From Hordeum vulgare subsp. vulgare (Eukaryota > Streptophyta > Magnoliopsida > Poales > Poaceae), in assembly GCF_904849725.1 (NCBI RefSeq), contig NC_058520.1, positions 539,886,083 through 539,950,082 on the forward strand: DNA of 64,000 bases, read 5' to 3'. Made by a program: the position numbers and the translations under genes. Of this stretch, positions 1 through 12,083 are shown one piece after another. Below the pieces are notes generated by a model. It did no database searches. It was not told the DNA's origin and saw only the letters and a program-made list of their open reading frames with translations. Positions within the stretch are counted from its first letter, which is position 1. Each line of letters opens with the position of its first letter.

Positions 1-2170
1 ACACATAAGGGAAACCTTCGTGAACACTCCAGAATCGTGAAAAACAGGAGTACGTGATACGGTAAGTAAACGGACTCAGAAAAATCCGCAAAAATATCTT
101 TTATTAGTTTTGGAATATATAAAAAAAATTAGGAAAATAAGATACAGCCCGGAAGGTACCCGGGGAGGGCCCAAGACACGAGGGTGCACCATGCACCTCA
201 GGTGCGCCCAGGTGGGTGGTGCCCGCCTCGGACACCTTCCCGACTCTGTTTTCCCCTCGTTTTGCTTGTCTCCCAAGATAAAAAAACTATATATACTACT
301 CGATCGTGTTGACCACCATACCGTAGAGAGATCTCTTGTTCTTCTTTCTTGTTGTTTGCGTATCGGATGCAACAGGGCGAGACATCATGACTTCCCCCTC
401 TCCCAACAACGAGGAAGTAGATGCTTGGCTGATGAAGATAGAACTCAAGAGGGAGGAACCCAAGGTAGTCATCCTAGAGGTCAAGGACAAGGAGGTTGTG
501 GTGGAGCAAATTCAAGCAGGGGAGCAAGCCTCACCGATGGAAGAAGAAGAATTTATCCTTAAACCCTACTATGATCATCCTACCCCACTGAAATCGAAGC
601 CTTTTGTACCTTTGAAACGGTTCGTATTCAGAATAAATGTCTCACTCTTGGAAATATCCAGTTGCAAGAGTACAACAGCGCCCTCCGAAGCATCATTCTT
701 AGAGTGCGGTACCTCTTGGAAGTGAAGTGCAATCTTACTCCATCTACACCACCAAATGAGGATTGTGTATCGGGTATGGGCACTCCCCATGGCTGGATCC
801 AAGCTTGGGGTAGGCACCCCGGTATCGTACCACACCACTGTATTTATTTTTATCTACTTTAGTTCGATCCTTAGTTTTCCTATGATGTAGTTGAATAAAA
901 AGTTTAGTTCGATCCTTTCTTTTCGAGTGTTTGCTTAGTGATCTATCTTTGTAATCGTGTGCTAGATATAATAAAGTTAGTTCAAGTTTTGCCTTCTTTA
1001 GGTCTATGTTGCAATCAAAATAAAGGAGAGGAAATAAATGAATAAGATATTATACTAATCTTATGTCGAGTAATAACATTACATAAGGAAGAGTCTAACT
1101 AGTAAAATCTGTCGGAAAAGACTCATGAAAAAGTTAATAAAGGAAGAGAAGATTCACATGCAAATATACTATCTTGGACATCTTTTATGATTGTGAGCCC
1201 CCATCAAAATATTATATGCCAAAACGGTTGGCGTTGGACAAGGAAGACAACATACTGATTTATGCTTGCTTATATTCACAAAGAAGTTATATTGTCATGG
1301 ATTCTTTAACATGTGGTGCTTGCTCAATATCTTTTACAGCCAAAAATTCCACACTAAGTAGAGATACTACTTGTGCATCCAAAAACCCTTAAACCCAAAT
1401 CTTATTCCAAAGAGTCCACCATACCTACCTATGGATTGAGTAAGATCCTTCAAGTAAGTTGTCATCGGTGAAATAAGGCAATAAAAATTGCTTCTAAATG
1501 TGTTGGATCATTTAGTTTAAGAGAAAATGGAGCGTTGTACGAACTTGTGATGGCAAAGTAATAAAGCGACGAACTGCATAATAAAGGTTGCTATCATAAG
1601 GGGCAATATAACGTGATGTTCTTTTGCATTAAGGGATTTAGCATACAAACAAATAAGCGCGTGACAATCGCTGCTTCCATCTGCGAAGGGCCTATCTTTT
1701 ATTTTCATGCAAAGAGTCAAAGTAGTTTCTTCTATTCCTATTTATTCTTATCTTTTTGCAAGCATCATGTGGTGATGAAAGATCTAGGCACATATATCCA
1801 ATTGAATATAGGTGAGCACGAGTTATTATTGTTGACATCACCCTTGAGGTGAATACGTTGGGAGGTGAAACTAAATGCCCCTATCTTTCTATGTGCTCGG
1901 TTGAAACTTTTTGCTCATGTGTTTGCGATGAGTGTTAGCAATCATAGAATATTATATGATGGTTGAGCATGTGGACTTGCCAAAAGGCTCCGACATGAGA
2001 CCCTTCTTGAAAAGATGAGTAATTATAGTTGCAAAGTTGACTGAGAAAATACTTTGTTGGTCTTCAATAAAGTTTATGCTTGTACTCCGATATTGTGATG
2101 AATTGTTACTTGTTCATGAGAAGTCATATGATGAAGTTCTGTTATGACATACTTACCCCCATGATCCCTT
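1..2170 (+). mobile_element. Athila-lineage Gypsy remnant: 3' internal region
   Basis: This stretch is collinear with the region between pol and the 3' LTR of the Athila element further right (about 55.0-57.3 kb). Shared landmarks are a start codon after a CATCATGACTTCCCC-like context, a 'tataataaag' stretch near 965, the block around 1175-1470 with 'agtagagatactacttgtg' and 'caccatacctacctatgga', and a block at 2090-2165 resembling 57190-57270. The copy stops before any polypurine tract or LTR, so it is truncated on the right. It enters the window from the left, so its true start is unknown. Family level (Sabrina/WHAM-like) is inferred. Confidence 0.7.
387..862 (+). pseudogene. Broken extra ORF of an Athila-type element
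   Basis: An ORF starting at 387 (MTSPSPNNEE...) runs about 65 codons as an acidic, Glu/Lys-rich stretch. The recognisable continuation (EIEAFCTFETVRIQNK ... GWIQAWGRHPGIVP) is in another frame and ends at 862, which implies a frameshift near 575-590. This is the position of the additional ORF that Triticeae Athila-type elements carry between pol and the 3' LTR. No envelope features such as a signal peptide or transmembrane helix are visible, and its function is unknown. The homologous ORF at 55.3 kb is similar only near the start. Confidence 0.5.
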
Positions 2171-2891
2171 TTTTGTTTTCCCATTAAGATAGATAGAATA
2201 GACTTTTATACTTCTTGGGTTACCGAGGTAACCTTGTACATATTTTGCTCCATGTAGTTTCTCGCAATAAAATTCTAAAGGATGTGGAGGGTTCTCCCTA
2301 TAGTAGTTGGTGAAAAAAACCGAGACGATCTCATATCCTTATTAATCTTTTCAGCACCTATACACATCAAGGTGTACCCATATGCTCGACAACTAGTATT
2401 CTACTCGTGCACAAGAATGACAAGCATCATATGATTTGCGATGCTAAACATGGATGGAGCAAACGAATAATACGTGTAGTGATTCACAAAGGGTTTGGTA
2501 TTACAACGAGATGGAGACGGCCGATGATGGAGATAGTGGGTGGAGATGGTTGTTGCCGACGTCCCCTTACACACGATGGTCAAGATGAAGATCTCATCCT
2601 TGCTAATTCCCCCTTCGACAACCTTCGGAGGCTAGGGTTCTTTGTTCTCGGATGAGTTTCTATTCCGTGTGCGCGTCTGAACGTTGATCTGATTCGATGA
2701 GGTGGAAATAGTCAATGAAGAGGAGGCGGCGGTGACTAGTACGAGCGCATGGACTCGTACTAGACATCGTCGAGTGCTCTGGTGGCTCTACGCAGCTCGC
2801 CTCTTTCCTTGTTACTTCATATTTTTATGGTGATAGACTATCACATTAATTAATGTGATTTTATCATAATTTCCTGGAACTCTTTCCCTAG
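2171..2891. other. Unassigned stretch
   Basis: No gene or terminal repeat was recognised. The part at 2560-2760 (GACGTCCCC, CTAGGGTTCTTTGTTCTCGG, followed by a GGCGGCGGTGACTAGTACGAG context) resembles the leader region of a degraded LTR or transposon, but I cannot name it. Confidence 0.3.
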
Positions 2892-3640
2892 TGATACGTC
2901 CCAAACGTATCTATAATTTCTGCATGTTCCATGATCTTTTGGGTGACATTGTTATATGTTTTACTACACTTTTATATCATTTTACACATATTTGGACTAA
3001 CCTACTAACTCAGTGCACCGAGTGCGAGTTTCTGTCTTCTAATGTCTATTTTGCACGGGCTTTTACCTAATTTTCCGAAGCCCGGAAAAATCCAGAAAAA
3101 ATATATAAAAAATCAGCAAAACAGAAGCTTCGGAATCTCCGAAGGAGGGCGAGAGGGGGGCCATGGGCCTCCTAGGTGGCCTGCTGGCACGGCCAGGCCC
3201 TAGGCCGCGCCAGGAGGTCGCCTAGGTGGGTCCCACCTCCTCTGGTGCCCTCCTTTGGCCTATATTTAGAGTTCCTTGAGGAAACCCTCGCAGACTTTCT
3301 GGAAGAGCGAATTTAACCATCGTCACGCCGCCGCAGCGCTTCCAAGATAGGGAGCGTTAGAAGACCTCTTCCCGGCACCCTGTCGGAGGGAGGATAGACC
3401 TCCGGGAGCTTCTCCACCGCCATGGACGCCTCCCGGACGTGTCGTGAGTAGTCCTTCTTGGACGATGAGTCCATGACCAGTAGCTATGTGATGTCTTCTC
3501 TCCAATCTTGTGCCTCAATGGTTAGTCCTGGTGAGCTGCCCTACATGATCAAGGCATCTATGTAATTCTCTTGCTTTTGCTATGCTCGGTTTGTTGGGAT
3601 CCGCTGGATTATGAGATTATGTTGCCGCCTCAGCAGAAGC
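2892..3640 (+). mobile_element. Truncated Athila-type LTR
   Basis: It begins TGATACGTCCCAAACGTATC, the characteristic start of Sabrina/WHAM-like Athila LTRs in Triticeae. The usual order follows: an AT-rich start, a GC-rich block with 'gggccatgggcctcctaggtgg', and a TATA-like 'cctatatttagag' at about 3259-3271. After about 3640 the expected remainder of the LTR (ending in ...CATCA) is missing. No polypurine tract precedes it, so it is unlikely to be the 3' LTR of the remnant at 1-2170. Confidence 0.6.
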
Positions 3641-4000
3641 CTCAACGTAAATGAACGGTCTCATCCTGTATTTCAGAAAATGCCTACTCAATACACACTA
3701 ACTACTCAATACACACTAAATTTAGCTAGGGTTTCTCTAAGATGTAAAAATGTAAGATGTACAAAATATATCATAATATAGAAGTTTCAACAAAAAAATT
3801 GGATGAATCGGAGTAGAATACTACAAGGAACAAAGTTTATGGACAGATTTATGTTAGGGAATCACCTTTTGCTCAGATTCGATGGGGGTCTTGAGGCAAA
3901 GGAGGTAGGAGGAGAGCAGAAATGAAGCAACAATGTAGGGGAAAGTGAGTGTGGTGGGACCCACACTAACAGTCCACCACATAGTATAGTTAGGTTCAGG
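3641..4000. other. Unassigned AT-rich stretch
   Basis: No coding potential. It contains a short direct duplication ('ctactcaatacacactaa' twice, near 3684-3720). I see nothing else that can be named. Confidence 0.3.
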
Positions 4001-4245
4001 GGCCAGACGCCAGGGACCCTCGCGTTTGGTCATGTGGCCAGGACCAGACGCCATGGACCCCGACGTCCGGGTACGCGCAAGTGACACCAATAGGTTTGCA
4101 CTATATTGGCCTTATGAGATGCTAGGGACCCTGGCGTCTGGTCTCTTTGCCACGTCATCTGGTCAACGGCGGGCAGATCGAGCGGGCCACCACCAGACGC
4201 CAGGGTCCGTGGCGTCTCAAGTGCAATCCAGACGCGAGGGACGTT
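4001..4245. repeat. String of short inverted motifs (CCAGACGCC / GGCGTCTGG)
   Basis: Within about 240 bp the motif CAGACGCC and its reverse complement GGCGTCTG recur at least six times with variants. They are often paired across a short linker containing GGGACCCT or similar, for example CCAGACGCCAGGGACCCTCG near 4002, ACCCTGGCGTCTGG near 4128 and CCAGACGCCAGGG near 4193. Each pair could fold as a small hairpin. The same design with a different motif occurs at 14660-14845. Confidence 0.6.
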
Positions 4246-5419
4246 TGCGTCTCGTAAAGAGGTTAATTTTGAACTTATTTTCAAACTGGGGTTAGATCTG
4301 CGTTTTGTTTGCAGCAAAGGTTATAACAAAAAAAATCCTCTAGGTGGCGGCGGCTGTTTGTGGCCATGCGTATGACGCGGTAGTCGGATATGATGTGAGA
4401 TGACTCGTCATGGTTGCTCTGATTCAGATGTGGATGGCTTGGTGATGGTGATCCGGATCTAGTTGGCCAGTCGGTGCTGGGTGCACACTGTGTTCTTCCG
4501 ACCCCGTGTGGCTCCACGAGGGCGATGGTCATCGAAAGGTCTTTGGTAGGGTTCATCTCGCGAGATCCCATGGTTGACTTTAGTGGTGAGATGTAAACTA
4601 TGGACGACGGCTTGACGCATAAGGGTGATTGTGCAGTGACATTGATTGCACATCATATGTAGCTATCGGGATCATGGAAAAGTGGTGGCGACAATCACGC
4701 GTGGAGCTACACGGTGGTCAGGGTGGACGGTGACCCACCCTGGGATTTAGTTCCAGGCTATATACATATACATATAGATATGGGCAAGAGAAAGAAAACT
4801 TTGACCCACCAAAAGTTTGACCGAAAAAAACCCACGCTCGAGAGCCTTTCTCGCTCTTAACACGAGACCATGCACGCAATTCTAGAACCTGCCTAATGCC
4901 TTAGCCGTCGGCCGTCCCATCACTGCCCTTGCCTGCCTCGTTGCCCTTGCTTGTCGCCGGCTGCCCATCTTTCCACGAGGCTCCTCCTCACCACCCTCTT
5001 TGTTGCGCCCTCGGCCTGCCCGCGCTCCGCGCAAGCCGCGCCACCGCCCCCGATCACGACCCTGCTGTCGTGCCCCGTCCGAGTGGCGCTCCTACAAGCC
5101 GGTGGCAGCCACCCACCGCCCAATATGTACTCGAACATTCGACTCAGCCTGATTTGAGATACCATTTTCCAGTTCCCCATTTTTTTATTTAGGCTTGGCT
5201 TCATTGCTTGCTGATTCGTTGTGCTGTGCACAGTCCACTACAATACGTGAACACGAACCGGTTATGGCAATTGTGTCACTGATTGATCAAAGGTAAATTC
5301 TTATTGAAGAATTATTGACGAATGTAGTCTTCTTTTATGCAAAACTGAGACTTGAATGAGATTTTTAGTGTGTTTGTAAGACCATATTAATCTATTTCTT
5401 TGTGGTACTTGTAATGTTT
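4246..5419. other. Unassigned, partly GC-rich stretch
   Basis: 4300-4740 is moderately GC-rich and 4920-5130 is strongly C-rich with overlapping open frames on both strands. None of the translations resembles a protein family I recognise, and composition alone explains the open frames. A decayed transposon or captured fragment is possible. Confidence 0.3.
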
Positions 5420-5985
5420 ACATGTCATATTTGTTGTCAATTTTTTTTAGGTGGGCCACCCTGTCATCAAATGCTAGCTCCGCCAATGCTGACAATACAT
5501 GAGTAAATTCGATGATGGTGCTACTTAAGCACCCGGTCTCGAGCTCCGTGATGAAAAACCTATGTCTGACCGAGTTGGTTAAACCTTGCAATGGTGATGT
5601 TTTTTCGTCCTTACCTTGTTGAAGGCATTGCTCGGATATGCTCGGACTGATTTTGCAAGGTGTAAACCTAAATTCTGACCTTCGCGGGTGGATGCTTGAG
5701 TGTCGCTCCCTTTGTGAAGGCATTGCTCTCGGAGAATCTCGTCGTTTGTGTGGTGTCATGATATTATTTATACAGATGTGGCCATTATCGTAGTTTGTCG
5801 ATCGTAGATCTGATCGCTTTTGACTTTCTTTTCCTCTTGCGTACATATAGCTTTAGTCTTATATGATTTTACCAGTTGTTAGGGTGTTTGTGTGTGTTGG
5901 TGTTGACTATGTGTACATACTAGTTATGCAAAACTTGGTGTTGACTATGTGCTCTATTTTGAGTCGAATAAAAAGATGAGCCCGA
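5420..5985 (+). mobile_element. Possible LINE 3' tail
   Basis: The segment ends with a T/G-rich tract (gtgtttgtgtgtgttggtg) and then 'ctattttgagtcgaataaaa' at 5952-5971. That is the style of plant L1-type LINE 3' UTRs, which commonly end in a TTTTGAG...AATAAA context. No endonuclease or reverse transcriptase coding is visible. The call rests on resemblance only. Confidence 0.25.
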
Positions 5986-7576
5986 GCTCAAAATTGAATT
6001 GATCGTAAAACCCTCAGTTTTAGCCGCAGGGTGGGCCACGGCAAAACCAGCAAAGGGGTCCGACGCGAAATGCTGAAATCCACCGAAAAGATGGTCACAA
6101 TCCACACGGAGGCCAGGCTTGTCTTGTGTATAGTAGCGAGGCCAGGGAACAGCAGCTGGGCAGGCTTTGTTGCGCCGTCCCATGCAATGCAAGGTCAATC
6201 CCCGCCAGGGCTCCATCTCCATGAATGCTGCCACTGACTCTTCGGCCGTGGACATGATTACATTTGTCCATGGCCGTGACCAGTGCCCGCTGCTGCTACA
6301 GCCAGAGCACAACTGTCCACCATCTGAGTTCTGAGACACTGAGCGCTAAACAGAAAATTACCACGCACGTACTGTTTGGAACCCAAAAACCATGGCGGAT
6401 GCACATGCACTCTGGCTGATGGCTGTGCCGCTGCGCGCCGGGTCAAGAGGGACAACACTGGAGGTCTGAGCGTGCATGCAGCCAAGAGCTCTTCACGCAT
6501 GGCTCTGGCTCCTAGCTAGCTCTTCGCACGCTCTGCGGCCTTGCATTTGCATGGCGCGAGGAACTCGGCGATGTGGCTGTTTGCGCGCGTACAGCGGTGC
6601 TGCCGCTGCGGCCACCTGATCAGCGATCATAGCCGGCCCGGCGTCCGACGGGGCCGAGGCAGTCATGATGGGGGGCGGGGCTCTGGCAATGTGTGCCATG
6701 CCATGCCATCCGGGCCCGTTTTGACCTGCTGCCATACGCTGACGGACGGCTGTGCCGATGCATGCAGCATGTACGTGCCATGTCATGTACGTACTCATAC
6801 TCATGTGCGCACCGGCTCCTTCTGGGGAGTACTCTTTATACTACAACTCTGAGTACCTGTCAATCGCAGTCTTTGTACCTCGGGGACGCCGAGCGCGATG
6901 ACAAATCTCAGGTGGTACCGCCGTGGAGCGGAGCAGACAGAGATGAGCCAAAGATGGTGGACACGATACAAATCATGAAAACTTGGCCGATTCCGAGCAC
7001 GAGCAGTGACCCGTACGAGAGCGGAAGGGGTTTTCAGGTGATGGAGACGGGTTTGGCTGCACGGGGCGCTGGAACCAAAATGGGCTGGGAGCGGTTGCTC
7101 CATCGGCTACAGGACCTACTACAAGGGCCACTGTGCTGCTACTATTATCGTTCCGTCCAGTTTAGCCCATCTACAGCTCCGGTAGGCACCGTTTGCTGGA
7201 CCTGGACAGAAGTAGGAATGGAAGCAGGCCGGCGAAAAGACGGGTGATCCGATGTTCACAGCTCGACACAGCTTGTCGTCGGTGGTGTGTTCGGCCTTCG
7301 GCGGCGTGGCGCGAACCCACGGCGAACCGACCGGGAACAGCCTGCAGCAGTGAGTGAGGCCACGCGCGGCGAACCGTGTTAGGTGGTGAATAGTTGCCCG
7401 GCATTTTCTTTTTTGCGGAAGAATAGTTGGCCGGCATTGGCGGTACAGCTCCTCCGAAAATTCCTGCTCAGAATTTCGCCATTCCAACTGTGATTTGTTA
7501 ACTGTACTTTTTCTTTTTTAACACTGAGGGCGCCATGTATTCAGCTCAGCTGCAGCAGTTGGAGCAAAGGCATGCA
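5986..7576. other. Unassigned low-repeat-looking region
   Basis: Mixed-composition DNA with many CATGCA/TGCATG and ATGTACGTG words (6530-6800) and no LTR, TIR or poly-A landmarks. Overlapping open frames of 80-180 codons occur on both strands at 6490-7490, but they are GC-driven and match no family I know. It may be unique intergenic DNA or an old promoter region. Confidence 0.3.
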
Positions 7577-7891
7577 CTCCCTCCATTTTTATATACTCCT
7601 CGGCACGTGAACAACCCCACAAACTGAAATTACAGATATTAAGATTAAATTTAATACATATTTTATAATCTAGTTTTTTTCGTTTATTGGGATCGTTAAT
7701 ACAGTGCATGCATGCAAGAACACTGAGTGAATGAAGTTGTTGTGTGTCATTATGACTGTATGTATGCAAGTATCCAATAAGCTGCTAGTTCGAGGAGACA
7801 TCATTTATTTCTGCCTGGATTACTGTTGATGGTCTTGTATAAATGCAAAATGTATATCCCATATGGGCCTTGTATAAGTAAATGGAGGGAG
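7577..7891. mobile_element. Stowaway-like MITE
   Basis: The left end is CTCCCTCCATTTTTATATA and the right end is the inverse (AAATGGAGGGAG) followed by TA. This gives terminal inverted repeats of about 12-14 bp starting CTCCCTCC, as in Triticeae Stowaway/mariner MITEs. The expected TA target duplication is intact on the right and reads CA on the left. There is no coding capacity. The length of about 315 bp is in the family range. Confidence 0.55.
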
Positions 7892-7914
7892 TATCATAGT
7901 TTTGTACTCCTAAA

Positions 7915-8165
7915 ATGAGTCAATTACACCATTGGTGCTAGAATTTGGCGTGAATGGTCATTTTAATGCTACAAGTTGTGGTGTACATAAAAGTGATGCA
8001 ATAACTTGGCATCGCGGTGCAAATACAGTGCAAAACTCATTTGTATATATCGACGACGCTGACGAGGCATGCCAACATGGCATGGCCCCGCTGACAGTGA
8101 CCGTATAATAGACTGGGCGTGTAAAAAAATCAGCATATATTTTTTTCAACAAAAATAACGTTGGG
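7915..8165 (+). repeat. Left arm of a long inverted repeat
   Basis: The sequence 'ggtgctagaatttggcg...tacaagttgtgg...aaaactcatttgtata' is the diverged reverse complement of 13800-14060. Alignable similarity covers about 240 bp, from 'agtcaatta' near the outside to 'caaaaataac' near the inside. The arms are about 5.6 kb apart and enclose a MITE-like foldback and a Helitron. They could be long terminal inverted repeats of an older DNA transposon, or two copies of one repeat that landed in opposite orientation. Confidence 0.6.
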
Positions 8166-8762
8166 AGGCGTATAAGAGCATGCCCAATGGGTAGCCCCAA
8201 AGGTGATGCTTCATAGGCCAACTAGGCTCGGATGCCACTCTGGGAGGAGGACCACTGCTTGCATGCGCCAGGTGAAGCTTGCAGAGGAGGCTGGTTCTTC
8301 AATGAAAAAAGTAGGAAAAAGTAAGGAAGGAGAGAAAAAGAAAGGGAGAAAGAATGAAAAAGATGAACATATGAGGACAGTGGATGACGGCTGTGAGGCA
8401 GCACCACCATAGCCACCATTGGACTGAACAATAGCCTCAATCCTTCCAATCCTATGTGTTTGATGGGGCACCTGTCTTTTTTCGCCACCAGTGTTCATGC
8501 CCTAAGTGAGAAACAACACAAATTGCCTTGAGAAAAAATAATGACCATCGGGCTTCAAACCTAGAAACCGCTGGTAACATGCGTATGCACATAACCAAAA
8601 TGACCAATGTGACATTACGTGCACAAGTGGGATAGGTGAATTGTATATCCTTTGATAACACCGTAAATTATTACTTTTAATTCATCAAATAAAAAAAGTA
8701 TCCAAGGGGCTCGAGCCAGCGACTTGAAGATCTTAGGAATGCGAGATTAACTACGAGAGCCT
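8166..8762. other. Unassigned stretch with an AG-rich tract
   Basis: 8295-8370 is a purine-rich low-complexity tract (aaagaaagggagaaagaatg), which explains the open frames there. 'gcatgcccaatggg' near 8180 and 'ccaccattggac' near 8413 form a weak inverted pair, so an old MITE is possible. No gene is recognisable. Confidence 0.3.
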
Positions 8763-9219
8763 CCAAAATTTGTTTGCTAAATAGGCTATAGTATTGAGAC
8801 CTTAGACAATATAACTTTTTGACTTATAAGTGTTACACATGATTTTTCGTAAATCATAAGTATTTTGTTCCCTAAAGTTCATAAATATTTTGGAAAATGC
8901 GAAAATGTTTATATGAATAAATTAATATTTTTAAAATTTTATGAATATTTAGTTAAATCTATTTTACATTGGTTAAATATATTTAACTAAATGTTTGTAT
9001 TATTTGAATTAACGTTTTTAATAAACTATAAATGTAATAAATAAAATTTCCAGATTTTTGGAAACTGTTTACGTACTTTTAGGAAACAAAATACTTATGC
9101 TTCATGAAAAATCATGTGCACATTTATAAGTAAAATATTATTTTTCTAAAGGATAGAAATGTGGCCTCAATATAAAAGAACTATTAGCCTATGTATATTT
9201 TGTTTTGAGCAAAATTCGC
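8763..9219. mobile_element. Foldback (long-TIR) MITE-like element
   Basis: The outer ~120 bp on each side are imperfect inverted repeats. 'aggctatag...acttataagtg...catgatttttcgt...aagtattttgtt' on the left matches 'aacaaaatactt...tgaaaaatcatgtg...atttataagt...attagcct' on the right. The ~200-bp centre is very AT-rich with no open frame. The structure fits a non-autonomous foldback or Mutator-type MITE. No clear target duplication could be fixed because the outermost bases have diverged. Confidence 0.6.
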
Positions 9220-9555
9220 CTACGTATAAGAAATAATCTTCATCGGGTGGCACTATCGGGATAGGAGGTCGCTGGTTTGACTGATGGCCATTTTCCATTC
9301 GAGTTTACAGTTTTAATTTATGTTGTTAGGCCTAACTCGTGTACAAAATATTTATTCTTGTAGAGCACCAAATGTCATCAGGCCTGGTGGTTAATCGCTA
9401 ATTGGGTCGCAACTTTTCATTTGTGTTCAGAGAAATAATTTACATTGTTAATCTAAAGAATAACTAACTTACTGATCCCACCTCAACAACAAATGTCGTC
9501 GGTTGTTTCGGTAAGGCGTTCTTCAAAATAGTTAATGTTTTTTCATTTAATGTGA

Positions 9556-9590
9556 CTAGTAAAGTGTCCGTGCGTTGTCACGGGCATCTT
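9556..9590 (-). other. Helitron 3' terminus (hairpin plus CTAG)
   Basis: On the plus strand CTAG lies at 9556-9559. It is followed after 8 bases by CCGTGCGTTGTCACGG (9568-9583), which folds into a 5-bp stem with a 6-base loop. On the minus strand the order is hairpin, spacer, CTAG, T, as required for a Helitron 3' end. Very similar hairpins lie at 60521-60537 and 62828-62845. Confidence 0.65.
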
Positions 9591-9682
9591 TTTGATTACA
9601 CGTGTGAATACAAAGCATGTGTGTGTTTGGCCTCCCTACTATGTCTACCACCCTCCATCTCTCCATCATCTTCTCTCTCCCG

Positions 9683-9770
9683 CCTCACACACGCGCACAT
9701 GCACGCGCACACACACAGACTCACGGACACACACAAACAAATACACACACACAAACACATACTCGCCTCC
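9683..9770. repeat. (CA)n-rich microsatellite
   Basis: CACA/CACG dinucleotide-rich tract broken by single substitutions, which creates spurious His/Thr-rich open frames. It lies close to the Helitron 3' end. Confidence 0.8.
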
Positions 9771-11464
9771 TCCACTTTACATGGGATAGGACAACTTTTC
9801 GAACTTCATCCTGGCTGAGTTACTCTACCACTTTGGAGCACATAACTAATAATGGTTATACTACGTGAAATAAGCAAAAACGAGTTCACATGGTACACTT
9901 TTTAATCCGCTGCTAGAGTTGACATGGATACCATGGCATTAATTACGATACTTATTCTTGCATATATTATAATTTATTTGAAAGACAAGTCAAATCAACA
10001 CTAAAGATGAATATATAAAGTAGTATGTAAGATCTAATATCCACAACTATCCAAACAATTTTTGTTCATCCACTCTACCAACATTATGAAAGATGAGTGA
10101 CTCTAATTAAGAGTTTAAAACCAAAGTGCATGTATTCAAATGTAGGTCATATCTGTGCACAAGGATATTACCTCCAAACCGAAGTTTGAATTTGGGAAAC
10201 AATGAAACATTTCTCGACCTTATATAAGCCAAGCGCGCTCCTCAAAATCCAAATCTCGACCGAACTACCTCTCATGTTATTCGAACACGTGGTCCCAACA
10301 TAAAAACTCCACCCCACGACACACTCTTTCCCATTTCTTGTCGGATCCTTCCCTTCACGCTATGTTTTTCACCGTAGCGAGACATTTCTTCCTTTAAAAT
10401 CGGATGATGCCCAGCTTACCTTCGCCACGGCGTTCTCTCTCCTTCACACCATGCTTCCCCACGGTTCGGCAAGGAGGAGTCCCCTGCCAAGCAACCCGCT
10501 CTCCACCCTAAACCCCCTCTCTTCGGTTGTTCGTGTTGATTCACCACCTCCATCAAGGCAGTGAGGCATGCACTGCCCGTGGGACACCCCCCGAGTCAAG
10601 AAGTCAGATTCAATGTCTCGTGAGACATTACCACATTCTAGCATGCGGGTGAATGTCATGCATTAACACAAAACAAAAGAATATGATGTCTGTTGTTGAG
10701 CATGTAACCGACACACCAGCTTGTTTGTTATTAACCCTTGAAGCAAACAACCAATGCATTTACCTGTCTATTATAAGCAAAAGATTATATGACTTGATGA
10801 CAAAATATATGAACAACCCGCTCATACAATTTGCTGCAAAGCCATCTCTAATAAAATGTAATTTGCCGTATATTCTAAAGTAAGAAATTATTCCCCTCAG
10901 ACAATAGTAACTAAACAAACCATAGCCAATCCACATCTCGCTTACGCTCAACCCGTACTCTTATTCCGCTCAGACAAAAAATGAGTTATGAACATGAATG
11001 ATTTCTACAAAGTTAGGGAAATAGAATATGTTTTTACAGTGCTACAAGGTTTCAGTTTAATTAAATACAATAATACACTATTAGAATGATTTTAAGCAAT
11101 CGGCAAGCTCGTAAAACTTAAAACGCCAAAAGATATTACTTGACTTAATATTCAAAGAGAGAATTATTAGATATATACTGCAGATACTATTAGAGAGAAT
11201 CAATTATCTAAGAGTTATCGTTTATTGATTAGAAATAAACAATATACCACATCCGAATGCTCTCCATATTGGAATGGTACTTCAGAGGTATTCATAATTG
11301 TTATTTAAACGATGGTGTATTTTCAAGTGGTGTTACCTTTGCAAGATACAATCTAGAGTAGTAAGCATCATGCGCCATTTTTGTAATCCGCACCAAACGT
11401 ACCTAGAATTGCTCCTCTTTGTCTGGTATTCTAAGGCCATTAGACTGGATGATTGAAAAGATGA

Positions 11465-12060
11465 GCTGCTACAGTAAATGTGCTGCTAAGTCTCATGTGG
11501 TTTGAGAAACACATGTATTTATCACTCATGCTCTGTTATTCCTCAAGATAAAGCTACTCTATATTCGGTAAAACTCTCCCATAGTTTCACAAACATATTG
11601 CATCATCTGCATGTATGTATCATCTGTATTCTCCTTTTGGTCCTGAGGATAAGGACCATTCTTTTCCCCGTGGGTTAAAAGAATAGGAGTTTGCGAGGGA
11701 GGTTCTCTTCTCTCAGTGTATATGAACAACAGTATGAGGTTACTTGGGGAATGTTTTTTTATGACATGAGGGAAGAGCTACTGATTTTTAACCATGCTTC
11801 CTGAATACCTGATACAGAGCTCCATAACTGATGTTTTCTATGTGATAATCCATGGCCTCTTTGACAAGATAGTTGAAAATTTGAATAAATAGTGCTGCTA
11901 ACTCTCTTGTAGTTTCAGAAACACATGAATTTATTTGTCATGTTATGTTAATCCTGAAGATAAAACTCATATGTATATGTTGCTTAACTCTCCCATAGCT
12001 TTAGAAACATATTGCATCATCGAACTGCATGTATATGTGTTCTTATTGTGGCCCTGAGGA
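11465..12060 (+). repeat. Direct duplication of a captured intron segment
   Basis: About 180 bp at 11465-11645 (gtgctgcta...gagaaacacatg...actctcccatag...catattgcatcatc...ctgcatgta) recurs in diverged form at 11885-12060, just before the captured syntaxin exon. Both copies end near 'cctgaggataa'. It is either intron DNA duplicated before or after capture, or a small repeat within the intron. It contains no coding sequence. Confidence 0.55.
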
Positions 12061-12083
12061 TAAAGATCATCTTTATTTTGCAG

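Noticed and set aside
1..3640. One Athila element consisting of internal region plus 3' LTR
   Set aside because: No polypurine tract precedes the LTR start at 2892, and about 700 bp of unrelated sequence separates it from the recognisable internal region.
5237..5250. A CACTA transposon terminus (CACTACAATACGTG)
   Set aside because: Only the first six bases fit. No subterminal repeats and no matching inverse end were seen.
6493..7487. Overlapping open frames of 80-184 codons on both strands as possible genes
   Set aside because: They overlap in several frames in GC-rich DNA, show no family motif, no coherent splice signals and no consistent codon pattern.
8211..8498. Ser/Phe-rich minus-strand proteins
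   Set aside because: They are translations of a purine-rich low-complexity tract (8295-8370).
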